A stretch of DNA of 64,000 bases from Caldilineaceae bacterium (GTDB lineage Bacteria; Chloroflexota; Anaerolineae; Caldilineales; Caldilineaceae). Numbering within the stretch: position 1 is the stretch's first letter; every line of letters begins with the position of its first letter. The position numbers and the translations under genes are program-made. Under the pieces are notes generated by a model that saw only the letters and a program-made list of their open reading frames with translations, did not search any database and was not told the DNA's origin. Of the stretch, positions 47,595 through 55,979 are shown piece by piece. Location of the stretch: the NCBI GenBank assembly GCA_958295845.1, contig OY282376.1, forward strand, positions 3,175,022-3,239,021. The letters are read 5' to 3'.

Positions 47595-49991
47595 ATGGAG
47601 CGAGATAACGAGAAGGGAGAGAACGAGAGGCTGCGAGAGCGCCTGTCCATCCTGTCGGAGGCCTGTCTCCGCATCAACGAGACCCTGGACCTGGAGACGG
47701 TGCTACAGGATGTCGTCGATAGCGCCCGCATCATCACCGGGTCTCGCTACGCAGGCATCAGCACCTTCGACAGCTGGGGGCAGGGCCTGGAGTTCCTGAC
47801 CTCCGGCATGAGTCTGGAGGCGAAGACATGGCTGGCGGACATGCCGGAGGGCCCGGCCTTCTTCGAGTATCTCCTGTCGCTGACCGAGCCGTTACGGATA
47901 GGAGACTTCCAGAGTCATATCAGAGAGCTGGGTATGCCCTATTTCAACCCGCCTGTGCCGGTGACCTCCGTCCTGGCGACGTCGCTGCGCGCGCGGGGCG
48001 AGACGGTCGGCGTCATCTACCTTTCCAAGGGTGAAGGCGGCCAGGAGTTCACCCCCGAGGACGAAGAAACACTGGTCATGTTCGCCTCCCAGGCCGCGCT
48101 GGTCATCGCCAACGCCCGCAGGCACCGGGAGGAACAGCGGGTCAGGGCCGACCTGGAGACGCTGGTAAACACCGTTCCTGTGGGCGTGGCGGTGTTCGAC
48201 GCGACGACCGGGGGCGTGGTGTCCACCAACCGGGAAATGAGAAGAATCGCCAGCGGCCTGCACGGGCCGGAGGGCTCCATGGAGGAGCTCCTCCATGGAG
48301 TGACCTTCCGGCGGGGCGACGGCAGGGAGATTTCACTGAAAGAGTCCTCGCTCCCGGAGTTGCTGCGCATCGGGGAGACGGTGCGGGCCGAGGAGATCAT
48401 CCTGCGGGCCCCCGACGGACGGTCCATCACCACGCTTATGAACTCCACCCCCATAAGGTCGGAAGAGGGAGAAGTGGAGTCGGTGGTGGTCACCCTGCAG
48501 GACATGACGCCGCTGGAAGATCTGGAGCGGCTGCGAGCCGAGTTCCTGGCCATGGTGAGCCACGAGCTCCGTACCCCGCTGACCGCTATCAGGGGCTCCG
48601 CCACCGCCCTGATGGACGACTCTTCCGGGCTGCATCCCGTCGAGATGCGCCAGTTCTTCCAGATCATCCTGGACCAGACCGACCGGATGCGAGGACTGAT
48701 CGCCGACCTTCTGGATGTGGCGCGCATCGAGACGGGCACGCTGTCGGTATCCCCCGAACCTACCGACTTGACGGCCCTGATGGATGACGTCAGGACCACG
48801 TTCCTGAGCGGCGGACACAAGCACAGTCTGCAGGTCGACCTCGTGTCGGGTCTGCCCTGGGTCATGGCGGACCGTTTTCGCATTGTCCAGGTTCTGGGAA
48901 ATCTGCTCACCAATGCGGCCAAGCGCTCGCCGGAATCCTCGTCCATCAGGGTGACCGCGGCGTTGGGGGAATTTCAGGTCGCGGTTTCCGTATCCGATGA
49001 CGGCCAGGGAATCCCGGCGGAAAGTCTGCCGAACCTGTTCCGGAAATTCTTCCGCATCGCCACCGAGGAACAGGGTGGCGACACCGGCCTGGGCCTTGCC
49101 GTCTGCAAGGGCATCGTCGAGGCGCACGGGGGGCGCATCTGGGCCGAGAGCGACGGTCCAGGGCTTGGCGCACGCTTCACCTTCACGCTTCCGCTTGTCG
49201 AGGACTCCGGTTTCGTGTCTCCCTTCGTGTCTCCACGGCCACGGGCCGCCACCGGCATCACCCACCAGAATACGGGGGAACAGGTGCGGATCCTGGCGGT
49301 GGACGATGAACCCCAGGCGCTCAGATACATCAAAGACGTCCTTGTCAAGGCGGGCTACGTCGCCATTGCCACAAGCGACCCCAAGGAGGTCCCTTGGCTC
49401 CTGCAGGAACACAAGCCACATCTCGTCCTGTTGGACTTGATGCTGCCGGGGGTCAACGGCATCGATCTGATGGGTGACATCGTGGAGAAGAGAGACGTGC
49501 CGGTGATCTTCGTTTCGGCCTACGGCCAGGACCAGTTGATCGCACGGGCCTTCGACATGGGGGCGGCGGACTACGTCGTCAAACCCTTCTCAATAACCGA
49601 ACTCGTGGCCAGGATCAAGGCAGCCCTCCGCAGGAGGGAGACCGCTGAGCCGACAGTGCCCTATGCCGTCGGCGACCTCGTCATCGATTATGCAGAACGC
49701 CTCGTGACCCTGGCAGGTAAGCCGGTGGCGGTGACCGCCATCCAGTACAATTTGCTGCTGGCGCTTTCGACGAACGCGGGGCGTGTGCAAACCTACGCGC
49801 AACTGCTGCAGCAGGTCTGGGACGATGACGCAGACGGGGACGTGAGGCCGATGCGTACCGCAATAAGCGCCCTCCGGCGCATGCTGGGGGACGACGCCAC
49901 TAACCCTAACTACATCTTCACCGAGCCCCGTGTCGGCTACAAGATGCCCGGACCTGAAGGGTTGGACCCGGGATTGACCGGGAGCCGCTGA
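47595..49991 (+). CDS. One-protein two-component system: GAF-PAS-histidine kinase-receiver-OmpR DNA-binding
   Basis: 798 residues. GAF domain (~25-175), PAS-like domain (~185-305), HisKA with phospho-acceptor His323 in MVSHELRTPL, and HATPase_c (N box NLLTNAAKRSP, G boxes DDGQGIP and GDTGLGLAVCKGI). A receiver (~565-680) follows, with DDE acidic pocket, LVLLDLMLPG phospho-Asp and VVKPFS lysine. The C-terminal winged helix (~695-790; MRTAISALRRMLG, YIFTEPRVGYKM) is of the OmpR/PhoB type. No TM helix, so it is a cytoplasmic sensor. Sensor, kinase, receiver and DNA-binding output in one chain is rare. ATG 47595 follows GAGGAGGAAAG. It may regulate the divergent exported-protein gene (inference). 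Confidence 0.93.
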   Translation: MERDNEKGENERLRERLSILSEACLRINETLDLETVLQDVVDSARIITGSRYAGISTFDSWGQGLEFLTSGMSLEAKTWLADMPEGPAFFEYLLSLTEPLRIGDFQSHIRELGMPYFNPPVPVTSVLATSLRARGETVGVIYLSKGEGGQEFTPEDEETLVMFASQAALVIANARRHREEQRVRADLETLVNTVPVGVAVFDATTGGVVSTNREMRRIASGLHGPEGSMEELLHGVTFRRGDGREISLKESSLPELLRIGETVRAEEIILRAPDGRSITTLMNSTPIRSEEGEVESVVVTLQDMTPLEDLERLRAEFLAMVSHELRTPLTAIRGSATALMDDSSGLHPVEMRQFFQIILDQTDRMRGLIADLLDVARIETGTLSVSPEPTDLTALMDDVRTTFLSGGHKHSLQVDLVSGLPWVMADRFRIVQVLGNLLTNAAKRSPESSSIRVTAALGEFQVAVSVSDDGQGIPAESLPNLFRKFFRIATEEQGGDTGLGLAVCKGIVEAHGGRIWAESDGPGLGARFTFTLPLVEDSGFVSPFVSPRPRAATGITHQNTGEQVRILAVDDEPQALRYIKDVLVKAGYVAIATSDPKEVPWLLQEHKPHLVLLDLMLPGVNGIDLMGDIVEKRDVPVIFVSAYGQDQLIARAFDMGAADYVVKPFSITELVARIKAALRRRETAEPTVPYAVGDLVIDYAERLVTLAGKPVAVTAIQYNLLLALSTNAGRVQTYAQLLQQVWDDDADGDVRPMRTAISALRRMLGDDATNPNYIFTEPRVGYKMPGPEGLDPGLTGSR

Positions 49992-50002
49992 GCCTTCACA
50001 GG

Positions 50003-50314
50003 GTGTGGCGGTTCTTGTTGTTTTGCGGTTGTTCGGAGGTGCCGGGTTGCACCGGTCTGTTTATGAGCGCGTTGTGGGCCCTGTACGCTGCGGTGCTGAT
50101 TGTCCTGGGTATAGTGCGCCGCAGTCGCTGGCCGCGACTGGCCGGAATTGGGGTTGCTGGCAGTGCCAGTCGCCAAGCATTTCTCTACGACGCCTTCAGC
50201 CTGGGACAGGTATACCGGGTGACCGCGTTTATCGCCCTGGGCGTGCTGCTTGTCATCGGCGGGTTTCTGTACCAGCGCCACGGCAGAGTAATTCGAGGAT
50301 TTTTGTTGGAGTGA
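50003..50314 (+). pseudogene. Relic of a DUF2339 membrane protein C-terminus
   Basis: A 103-codon frame whose residues ~22-100 (LWALYAAVLIVLGIVRRSRW, FSLGQVYRVTAFIALGVLLVIGGFLYQRH) match the end of the large polytopic DUF2339 proteins, normally several hundred residues with many TM helices. Only the last two or three helices are left, and the first ~20 residues are unrelated. It follows the hybrid regulator by 11 bp, consistent with an old deletion junction. Function as a stand-alone peptide is unlikely but not excluded. Confidence 0.6.
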
Positions 50315-50340
50315 GACCCAATCGAGTCATGCCGCCCGGC

Positions 50341-50883
50341 CTACGCTCGACAGAATTCGCCAGTCACAAAACCACCCAGACCATTCAGCACCAGCGTGCC
50401 GGGACAGGTCGACAGAGGAAAGTCGTCACGGACTCGCTCCAGGTCCATGTCCAGCTGACCTCCATAGGGCCGGGAGCAAGCCAGTGGCGCAGCCATGCCG
50501 GCCGCGTCCTGTACCCCAAGGCGTCCCTGAAAGTTCACAGGGTACGCTGCGACCGGCTTCGCGGGCTTGTGGCAGCATCGTCTCTTATCGCTCATTTTGA
50601 TAGACCTCTTTTTGTCCTTCTTGTCCCCAGTTCCGGAGGATGCCGTGCAAGCAGCTCTCGATGATGCTGCGGGCGGCGTGCTGGTGGCGTTGCAACACGC
50701 GCCGGCCGGTGTGCTCGTTCCCGGCGATGCGGAGTACGCGGAGGGGCGAGGAGACCACAAAGGCGTATCGAATTTTCCTTGGGCATCTGGGCGACCCTGC
50801 GCTGATAGGCAGTTTGCTTCCGCAAAATCGCTGTTCAGACCCACGTCAACAAGCCTGGTAAATTGATCAAGGGACTTTGTCAT
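50341..50883 (-). CDS. Uncertain small protein(s)
   Basis: 180-codon frame. ATG 50883 has GAGGA just upstream on the minus strand. A second ATG at 50595 (84 codons) has AGAGGT at good spacing and begins MSDKRRCCHKPAKPVAAYP, ending TCPGTLVLNGLGGFVTGEFC. Another open frame ends (TAA at 50585) overlapping that second start. Composition is ambiguous because all three minus-strand frames stay open here. I recognise nothing. The 50341-50595 part is the likeliest to be expressed. A short stretch near 50500-50530 resembles 52950-52980. Confidence 0.3.
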   Translation of the reverse strand: MTKSLDQFTRLVDVGLNSDFAEANCLSAQGRPDAQGKFDTPLWSPRPSAYSASPGTSTPAGACCNATSTPPAASSRAACTASSGTGDKKDKKRSIKMSDKRRCCHKPAKPVAAYPVNFQGRLGVQDAAGMAAPLACSRPYGGQLDMDLERVRDDFPLSTCPGTLVLNGLGGFVTGEFCRA

Positions 50884-51008
50884 CCATCCTCACAATGGAA
50901 CAATGCAAACGTGGCGCCCCAGATGGGGCGCCACGCCTGATCTTAGCTGCCTGACAGTGCAACGACCGCTCGTTTCCAACTAGAGGGCGTCACAAGGGCT
51001 TGCGGTGT

Positions 51009-52511
51009 TTACCCGCCACCGCCTTCACTGCCACCTTCGCCGCTGCTGCCATGCTCGCCGCCGCCTTCACTGGCGCCGACCTCGGCATGGGGCGTCCAGC
51101 CGTCGAAAGGCTGCGCCGATGCGGGCAGAATCACATTCATCGCCGCGCCGGCCGCCAGATCGACCGGCGTTGTCGGGCCGAGTTCGATACCGTTGGACAG
51201 GTGGACCTCGATGCGTACTCTCGTCAAGTCCGCGCTGGTGGTGTTCACAACGGTGCCGAAAAAGGCGTTGCTGTGCGCATCGTAGCTCATGATGAGACGA
51301 GCGCCGGCACGGACCATGTCGAAGGTCTGGTCGAGGGCCAGGCCGCTGCCGCCTTCTTCACTGCCGGATTCGCCACTGCCAGCTGTGCCGCCTTCACCAC
51401 CACCTTCACTGCCTTCACCACCGCTCTCCCCACCGCTCTCACTGCCGCCTTCAGCGCCATGCTGCTCGCCACCGGCTTCACTGCCACCCTCGCCGCTGCC
51501 TTCGCCACTGCCTTCAGTGTTGACAGGACCGGGGCCGCCGCAGGCGAACATCTCCGGGTGAATCTCCCAAGCATCGTAGGCTACGCCGACAGCGCTTGGC
51601 TCATCGTCGACACGCAGCTCGACCGTGGTCTGGGCGCCGGGGGCCAGGTCGCCTACCGGCTGCGGTCCAAGCTCGACTACGGTCGTCGTTCCCTGCTTGA
51701 GGTTCAGCTCGATCTGCACGAAGCAGAGCGTCTGGTTGGTCGTGTTCTCCACGATCCCCGAGAATGCCTTCGCTGTGGGATCGTAGGACATAGCGGTTCT
51801 CACACCGTTGACAACGCCGTCCCAGCTTTCGTCGAGGGCCAGGATCGGGCTGGAGGGGTCTCCGCTCTCGCCACTGCCCTCACCACTTCCGGATTCACCA
51901 CTGCCCTCACCGCCACTGCCGTGTTCGCCGCTGCCTTCACCGCCGCCGCCTTCACTTGCGCCGACCTCGGCATGGGGCGTCCAGCTGTCGAAGGACTGCG
52001 TTGACGCCGGCAGAACGACATCCAGGATCTCACCGGGCGCCAGATCGACCGGCGTTGTCGGGCCGAGCTCGATACCGTTTGAGAGATGGACTTCGATGCG
52101 TACCCTTGTCAGGGTCGCGTCGGTCGTGTTTGCAACGGTTCCCACAAAGGAGTTGCTGGCGGCATCGTAGCTCATGATGAGACGAGCGCCGGCCCGGACC
52201 ATGTCGAAGGTCTCGTCGAGGGCGAGGCCGCTGCCGCCTTCTTCGCTGCCGGCTGCGCCGCCTTCACTGCCTTCGCTACCTCCCTCACTACCTTCGCCGC
52301 CGCTTCCGTGTTCGCCGCTGCCTTCGCCACCTCCCTCACTGCCTTCGCCGCCGCTTCCGTGTTCACCGCGGCTCTCCGTAACGTTGCCTGCACTCTGGTC
52401 GGCGCCGCTCTGTCCCCTCCGTGAACAGCCAGCGGCCACCATCATCGTGAGAATCAGAACCAGTATCGCCAACGTCTGCGCCATTCTCAACTTCGTTCCC
52501 TTGCCTCTCAT
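51009..52511 (-). CDS. Lipoprotein with three homologous domains on Gly/Ser/Glu linkers
   Basis: About 500 residues from ATG 52511, which has an AGGTG site; the frame opens 18 nt earlier at a GTG. The lipobox is MMVAAGC. Three ~100-residue beta domains share LDExFDMVRAGARLIMSYD, VEVHLSNGIELGPTTPVDLAPG and the closing WTPHAEVG. They look like FxLYD/DUF-type immunoglobulin-like folds. Domains 1 and 3 are closely related and domain 2 is diverged. They are joined by long runs of GSGGEGSEGG-type repeats rich in Gly, Ser, Glu and His. A surface-exposed, flexible, acidic protein is expected, and the role is unknown. Confidence 0.82.
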   Translation of the reverse strand: MRGKGTKLRMAQTLAILVLILTMMVAAGCSRRGQSGADQSAGNVTESRGEHGSGGEGSEGGGEGSGEHGSGGEGSEGGSEGSEGGAAGSEEGGSGLALDETFDMVRAGARLIMSYDAASNSFVGTVANTTDATLTRVRIEVHLSNGIELGPTTPVDLAPGEILDVVLPASTQSFDSWTPHAEVGASEGGGGEGSGEHGSGGEGSGESGSGEGSGESGDPSSPILALDESWDGVVNGVRTAMSYDPTAKAFSGIVENTTNQTLCFVQIELNLKQGTTTVVELGPQPVGDLAPGAQTTVELRVDDEPSAVGVAYDAWEIHPEMFACGGPGPVNTEGSGEGSGEGGSEAGGEQHGAEGGSESGGESGGEGSEGGGEGGTAGSGESGSEEGGSGLALDQTFDMVRAGARLIMSYDAHSNAFFGTVVNTTSADLTRVRIEVHLSNGIELGPTTPVDLAAGAAMNVILPASAQPFDGWTPHAEVGASEGGGEHGSSGEGGSEGGGG

Positions 52512-53383
52512 TTTTTCACCTCGTTTCACTATGGTCAGTTGAGGGTCTGCCCCTCATACACTGCCCATGATAGAGGTGAAATGTGTCACAAATATGTCAG
52601 AGCGGGACAAGATTTCAAATTGTCAGAGAGGTTGCGCGATCTGGTCATGGACTTGCTTGCCTTCCTTGTAGATATGCGATGTCGCTGCCGGTGATGCCAT
52701 CTCCGGGGTGAAGACGATGCCGACGCACAGGAACCCAGCAGGAGTGCTGGTGGAAGAATGCCCGGAGTACAGAGAATCGAGTCGTCCTCCTGTGTGTGCA
52801 ACTGTGAATCCCCTTCTAAGAATCGGTTTTTCCCGCTGAAGGAATTGGTCGGATCATGGCCATTCTCCCGATACCGGTTCATGTGTCGGCGAAAACATAT
52901 ATTTCTTGAAGTGCTTTTTTTCAGGCTGCGGTGCTCTCGGCGATGTGCTGGCGGCCGCGTCCTGCGCCCCAAGGCGCCCTCGCTTCGGACACTGTTACAT
53001 CCTCTGCCGTTTTGATGCGATACACACTCTGCGACCGGCTGCGCCAAGTGGAATTCGGAGCGCTCTGGTGCGCCGTTTTGTAATGCCGCCCCGGTGCTCG
53101 TGGCACTCGTTTACCAGGTCGGACACATCTTCGGCGGCGCCCAGATTCATGTAACTCTGCCCCAATCCGCTCCGGCAAACGCCGCGGCCCTCCAGGGTTC
53201 CGTTTCCCGGTTTGTCGGGCAACGCATGGAGCGCAACAGACGCGCCTTGCCCCTGCCGGCGCAGCGACCGTATGCGGTCCCTGGTTGGCGACGCGTAGGG
53301 ACCAAACACTCTTCATTCTATCGTTTACTGGGCAATAGTCATGATATTGCCACAATATTGCCATAAGAAAAGTGTTGAATCAC
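52512..53383. other. Intergenic region with candidate operator at right end
   Basis: No supported gene; a ~75-codon minus-strand open frame without a start codon (ending ~52634) looks protein-like and may be a relic. At 53331-53363, GGCAATA is followed by two direct copies of TATTGCCA (53345-53352 and 53356-53363) spaced 11 bp, one helical turn, just before the small gene at 53384. This is a plausible repressor or activator site. Confidence 0.4.
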
Positions 53384-53797
53384 ATGAAAACTATATTTCC
53401 AGGTTGTATAATTCAAGCAGATGAATCAGGAAACCGACGTGGAGCGCAATGCAGTCTGCCCGGCATCGTCATCAACAATAGCAGTAAAACCATCGTTGTA
53501 GTGGGAGACCTTCCCGGCGCACCGCGCGACTGGCACTATTACTGGTTAGGGCCCGGAACGGTTTCCAACAGAGACACCGACCCCAAAATATGCGACGCTG
53601 ATTGGATGACCTTTCAGCACGCAAAATTTCTGATGGTGGGCCCATCAAGAACAAGAACCATGAAGGCGAATCATTGGGCCCCTTACATGTTCAATAGAAC
53701 ATACGAATGCAAAGACTATCAGGCAACCTGGGGGCCTACGGTAAAATGCACCTTATTGCGTCAGAACTGGGGCCCGCAGGATCAGTTGGGAGGTTGA
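53384..53797 (+). CDS. Hypothetical protein rich in aromatic residues
   Basis: 137 residues from ATG 53384; the frame opens at a TTG 12 nt earlier. Four or five Cys and many Trp/Tyr are present (DWHYYWLGPG, CDADWMTFQHAKF, NHWAPYMFNRTYECKDYQATWGPTVKC). There is no signal peptide or TM helix. No family is recognised. Base composition is lower in GC than its neighbours, suggesting acquisition. A strong terminator follows directly. An upstream repeat cluster (53331-53363) may regulate it. Confidence 0.55.
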   Translation: MKTIFPGCIIQADESGNRRGAQCSLPGIVINNSSKTIVVVGDLPGAPRDWHYYWLGPGTVSNRDTDPKICDADWMTFQHAKFLMVGPSRTRTMKANHWAPYMFNRTYECKDYQATWGPTVKCTLLRQNWGPQDQLGG

Positions 53798-53836
53798 AGC
53801 AGCCAAGGAAATCCTTGACTGCTTCTTCGTTGTTTC
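53796..53836 (+). terminator. Rho-independent terminator after the aromatic-rich gene
   Basis: GAAGCAG (53796-53802) pairs with CTGCTTC (53819-53825), extended by CAAGG/CCTTG with a single mismatch and a small A/T loop. TTCGTTGTTT follows. The stem overlaps the stop codon end of the upstream gene. It separates that gene from the 2-TM gene. Confidence 0.7.
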
Positions 53837-53853
53837 CATTCGGAGGATGATTG

Positions 53854-54090
53854 TTGAAACAAAATCGACGGAAACGTTTACTCAAAAATATTGCTTTGAC
53901 GCTAATGAGCGCCGCGGTTTTATTTATCCTTTATTTTGGGATATTTGCTCCTCCTGGGGCGTTTGTCGCTTTCATTGTTGAACCGTTAGAACCAGTCTGT
54001 TTCTTTGGACTGATCCCCTTGGCAGTTATGCTTCTGGTAGGGGGCTTCGGTTATTCAATCTATTGTGCAATCACAAACAGAAAGGGTTGA
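53854..54090 (+). CDS. Small two-TM membrane protein
   Basis: 78-79 residues. The start is a TTG (53851 or 53854) with GGAGG at 53842-53846; no ATG fits the frame. A basic N-terminus (KQNRRKRLLKN) is followed by two TM helices (IALTLMSAAVLFILYFGIF and CFFGLIPLAVMLLVGGFGY). It lies 56 bp after the aromatic-rich gene but beyond a terminator. No family is recognised. A small membrane partner of the upstream protein is conceivable but not supported. Confidence 0.5.
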   Translation: MKQNRRKRLLKNIALTLMSAAVLFILYFGIFAPPGAFVAFIVEPLEPVCFFGLIPLAVMLLVGGFGYSIYCAITNRKG

Positions 54091-54114
54091 TTGGAAGATA
54101 GCCACCGCCGACGC

Positions 54115-54140
54115 ACGGCTTACAGCGCGCTGTAAGCCGT
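54115..54140. repeat. 26-bp perfect palindrome
   Basis: Left arm ACGGCTTACAGCG is followed with no spacer by its exact reverse complement. It lies 25 bp downstream of the 2-TM gene. It could form a cruciform or a bidirectional RNA hairpin, or be a site for a dimeric protein. No T-tract follows, so it is not a standard terminator. Confidence 0.8.
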
Positions 54141-55172
54141 TGCGCGGTATACCCGCCCTATAGTGTCCTGCGAACAGGATACGTTGGTTCCCAAACACTT
54201 TACAATAACGGGCCAGGGATAGGGCAGGCATACCGGGGCTTCGACCAAAACAACGCGCTGCTTTATGTGTCGCATTGCTTTGGCCGTAGCCCCGCTTGCA
54301 TACAACAGCACGTAGCTGGCTGATGACGGCCAATGGACAGACGTTACGTGCCTGCCATTCGCAGCAAGGGGACAAACCATCGTACCCGAAACTAAGGGTC
54401 CGATATGACCGTTGACCTGCCCCCGAGTTCGGTAGGCAAAGGGGCGAGTTATCTTGCGACACTTTGACCTGCCCCCGCAACCCCCGGACGAAGGGACTGG
54501 AGCACGAACACCCCGATGCGACCTCCCCGGCGAAGTAATGGATAAGAGGCTACGAAATCACGAATCGGGCGGAGGAGGTTCGTCCGCCGGAACCATTCGC
54601 AGCCCGTATGTCGGTTGTCCTGCAATTTCTGTTCTAGTTCTCAGTACTTACACCTGCTTACCCATCCAAAGGTCGCCGTAAACCTCCCTAAGAGACCTTC
54701 TGCTAATGGGATTGCAAACTACGCGTTCTGGGATTTCCGTGAAACTTATTTCTCGCCAACCACCCGTTATGAGTGCGCCCGGATAGTGAACTCCCGCAAT
54801 GGTCAGTTTGACCACTTGGTGCTCGCGAAAGTCAGACGCGCACAAGTAGCCAGGAACTCTCATGGCGTGAACTCGGTTCGCGGGGACTTGTTGTTCGGCT
54901 GCTGCAGTATCTCGTTTCCTAAGCAATTTCGCGAGCCGCCTTTTTCCATCTTCCCTTATTTTGTTAGGGAGGGCGGATCGCATTCGTGGATCAGCTGGTG
55001 TGTTCGCGCGAAGGGTTGTGTCGATTGTTTTTTCTTGGTTTTCCAGGATTTTTTTGAGATTCATCGATTTTTTTGGGCAACGTTGTTGCTCATGGTGGTC
55101 GCCTGGAGGGTTGTGGTTGGTTGGGGTATACCATGGTCCGGGACGTGCTGTCCCTCCGCAGGCGTGGTGTAT

Positions 55173-55271
55173 TACTTCATTATACACCTTAGCTCGTGCC
55201 CCAGTTTTTGGGGCCCGCTTCACCTCAGGCGCGGGCGGGCAGTAGCCCAGGGAGCTGTGCGGGCGCGCGGC
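55173..55271 (-). pseudogene. IS3-type transposase C-terminal fragment
   Basis: The minus strand reads AARPHSSLGYCPPAPEVKRA, closely matching the conserved RPHSSLGYxPPAPE end of IS3-family integrase-core transposases. The catalytic DDE region is not found upstream in a continuous frame, so this is a remnant. Confidence 0.65.
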
Positions 55272-55582
55272 GATCGGGCAGACGCCGGCGCCGAGCTCGA
55301 CCGCAAAAGGGGGGCAGGTTCCGTCCCGCACCACGCCGGGGCAGGACCTGACAGGACAAGGTCGATTCATTACGTTTCGACAGAGGAAAGCGCTCGATCT
55401 GCGCACGCAGCGGCCAGGACAGCCAGCGCCATCGCATCGGCGACGAGAATGGAGGTGGCATTGTTTATGATTTGTCTACCCCTCCCCCCTTTTTTGGGAA
55501 CTCACATACCTCAATACCACGAACAACAGGCGCGCCGGCAAAGAGTTTGGGCGCCCGGCTCATACAATGAAGGAACCTCACA

Positions 55583-55873
55583 ATGTTTCCCGCTGTGCGT
55601 CAAAGAATGAGTCACGATGCTCGGGTTCAGTACATACGGGCAAGAAGTGCAATCGTCTTCGTCATGCTGGTGTTCTTCTTCCTGCTGGTGTTCTTCTTCC
55701 TGAGCTCTTCTGCGATGACTGTCCTAGTCAGCTATCCAACGCCTTTCGTCTGGATCCTCAATCACATCGTCATTGTTTTCTACCCTGAAGCACCGAAGTA
55801 CGCTGCACTCGGCATGGCCTTTCTCTCAATTTGTAGAAAAGCTGCCCTGATTATTGTAGAAGCGCGACAGTAA
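55583..55873 (+). CDS. Small membrane protein inside the decayed IS
   Basis: 96 residues. ATG 55583 is preceded by AAGGA. One strong TM segment (FVMLVFFFLLVFFFLSSSAM) arises from a short tandem duplication of GTGTTCTTCTTCCTG, and two weaker hydrophobic segments follow. It sits between the OrfB and OrfA fragments of the IS3 relic, on the opposite strand. No family is recognised. It may be passenger DNA or a chance frame. Confidence 0.35.
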   Translation: MFPAVRQRMSHDARVQYIRARSAIVFVMLVFFFLLVFFFLSSSAMTVLVSYPTPFVWILNHIVIVFYPEAPKYAALGMAFLSICRKAALIIVEARQ

Positions 55874-55979
55874 CGCTGCGGCTGGCGGCCTCAGCCACTG
55901 TGCCGCCCTCGGCTATCGCCACCTCAGCCTCTCTCAGCTTGTTGATCACCTGCTCCGGCGTATGTCTCTTCCTCGCCAT
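55851..55979 (-). pseudogene. IS3-type transposase OrfA N-terminal fragment
   Basis: The minus strand reads MARKRHTPEQVINKLREAEV then AIAEGGTVAEAASRSV, the typical helix-turn-helix start of IS3 OrfA. The match ends after ~37 codons and the frame stops at 55851, overlapping the end of the small plus-strand gene. The normal protein is ~90 residues, so it is truncated. Confidence 0.75.

Larger units (their letters stand above)
54091..55582. other. Gene-poor region, left part of a decayed IS element
   Basis: Contains a 26-bp perfect palindrome (54115-54140), duplicated TGACCTGCCCCCG ends (54413 and 54465) and a transposase C-terminal fragment (55173-55271, minus). A 139-codon minus-strand frame (54648-55064, from MNLKKILENQEKTID) is Lys-rich and unrecognised; it has no ribosome-binding site, so I do not call it a gene. 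Confidence 0.4.

Noticed and set aside
48333-49421. 362-codon minus-strand frame inside the hybrid regulator gene
   Set aside because: It overlaps the unambiguous kinase and receiver domains of the plus-strand gene and has no recognisable motif.
51000-52004. 334-codon plus-strand frame opposite the Gly/Ser/Glu lipoprotein
   Set aside because: Its Ala/Thr/Phe repeats are the complement of the GSGGEG linkers. The minus-strand frame carries a lipobox.
54648-55064. Lys-rich 139-codon minus-strand frame
   Set aside because: No ribosome-binding site, no family match and a location inside a decayed IS. Left as an unproven frame.
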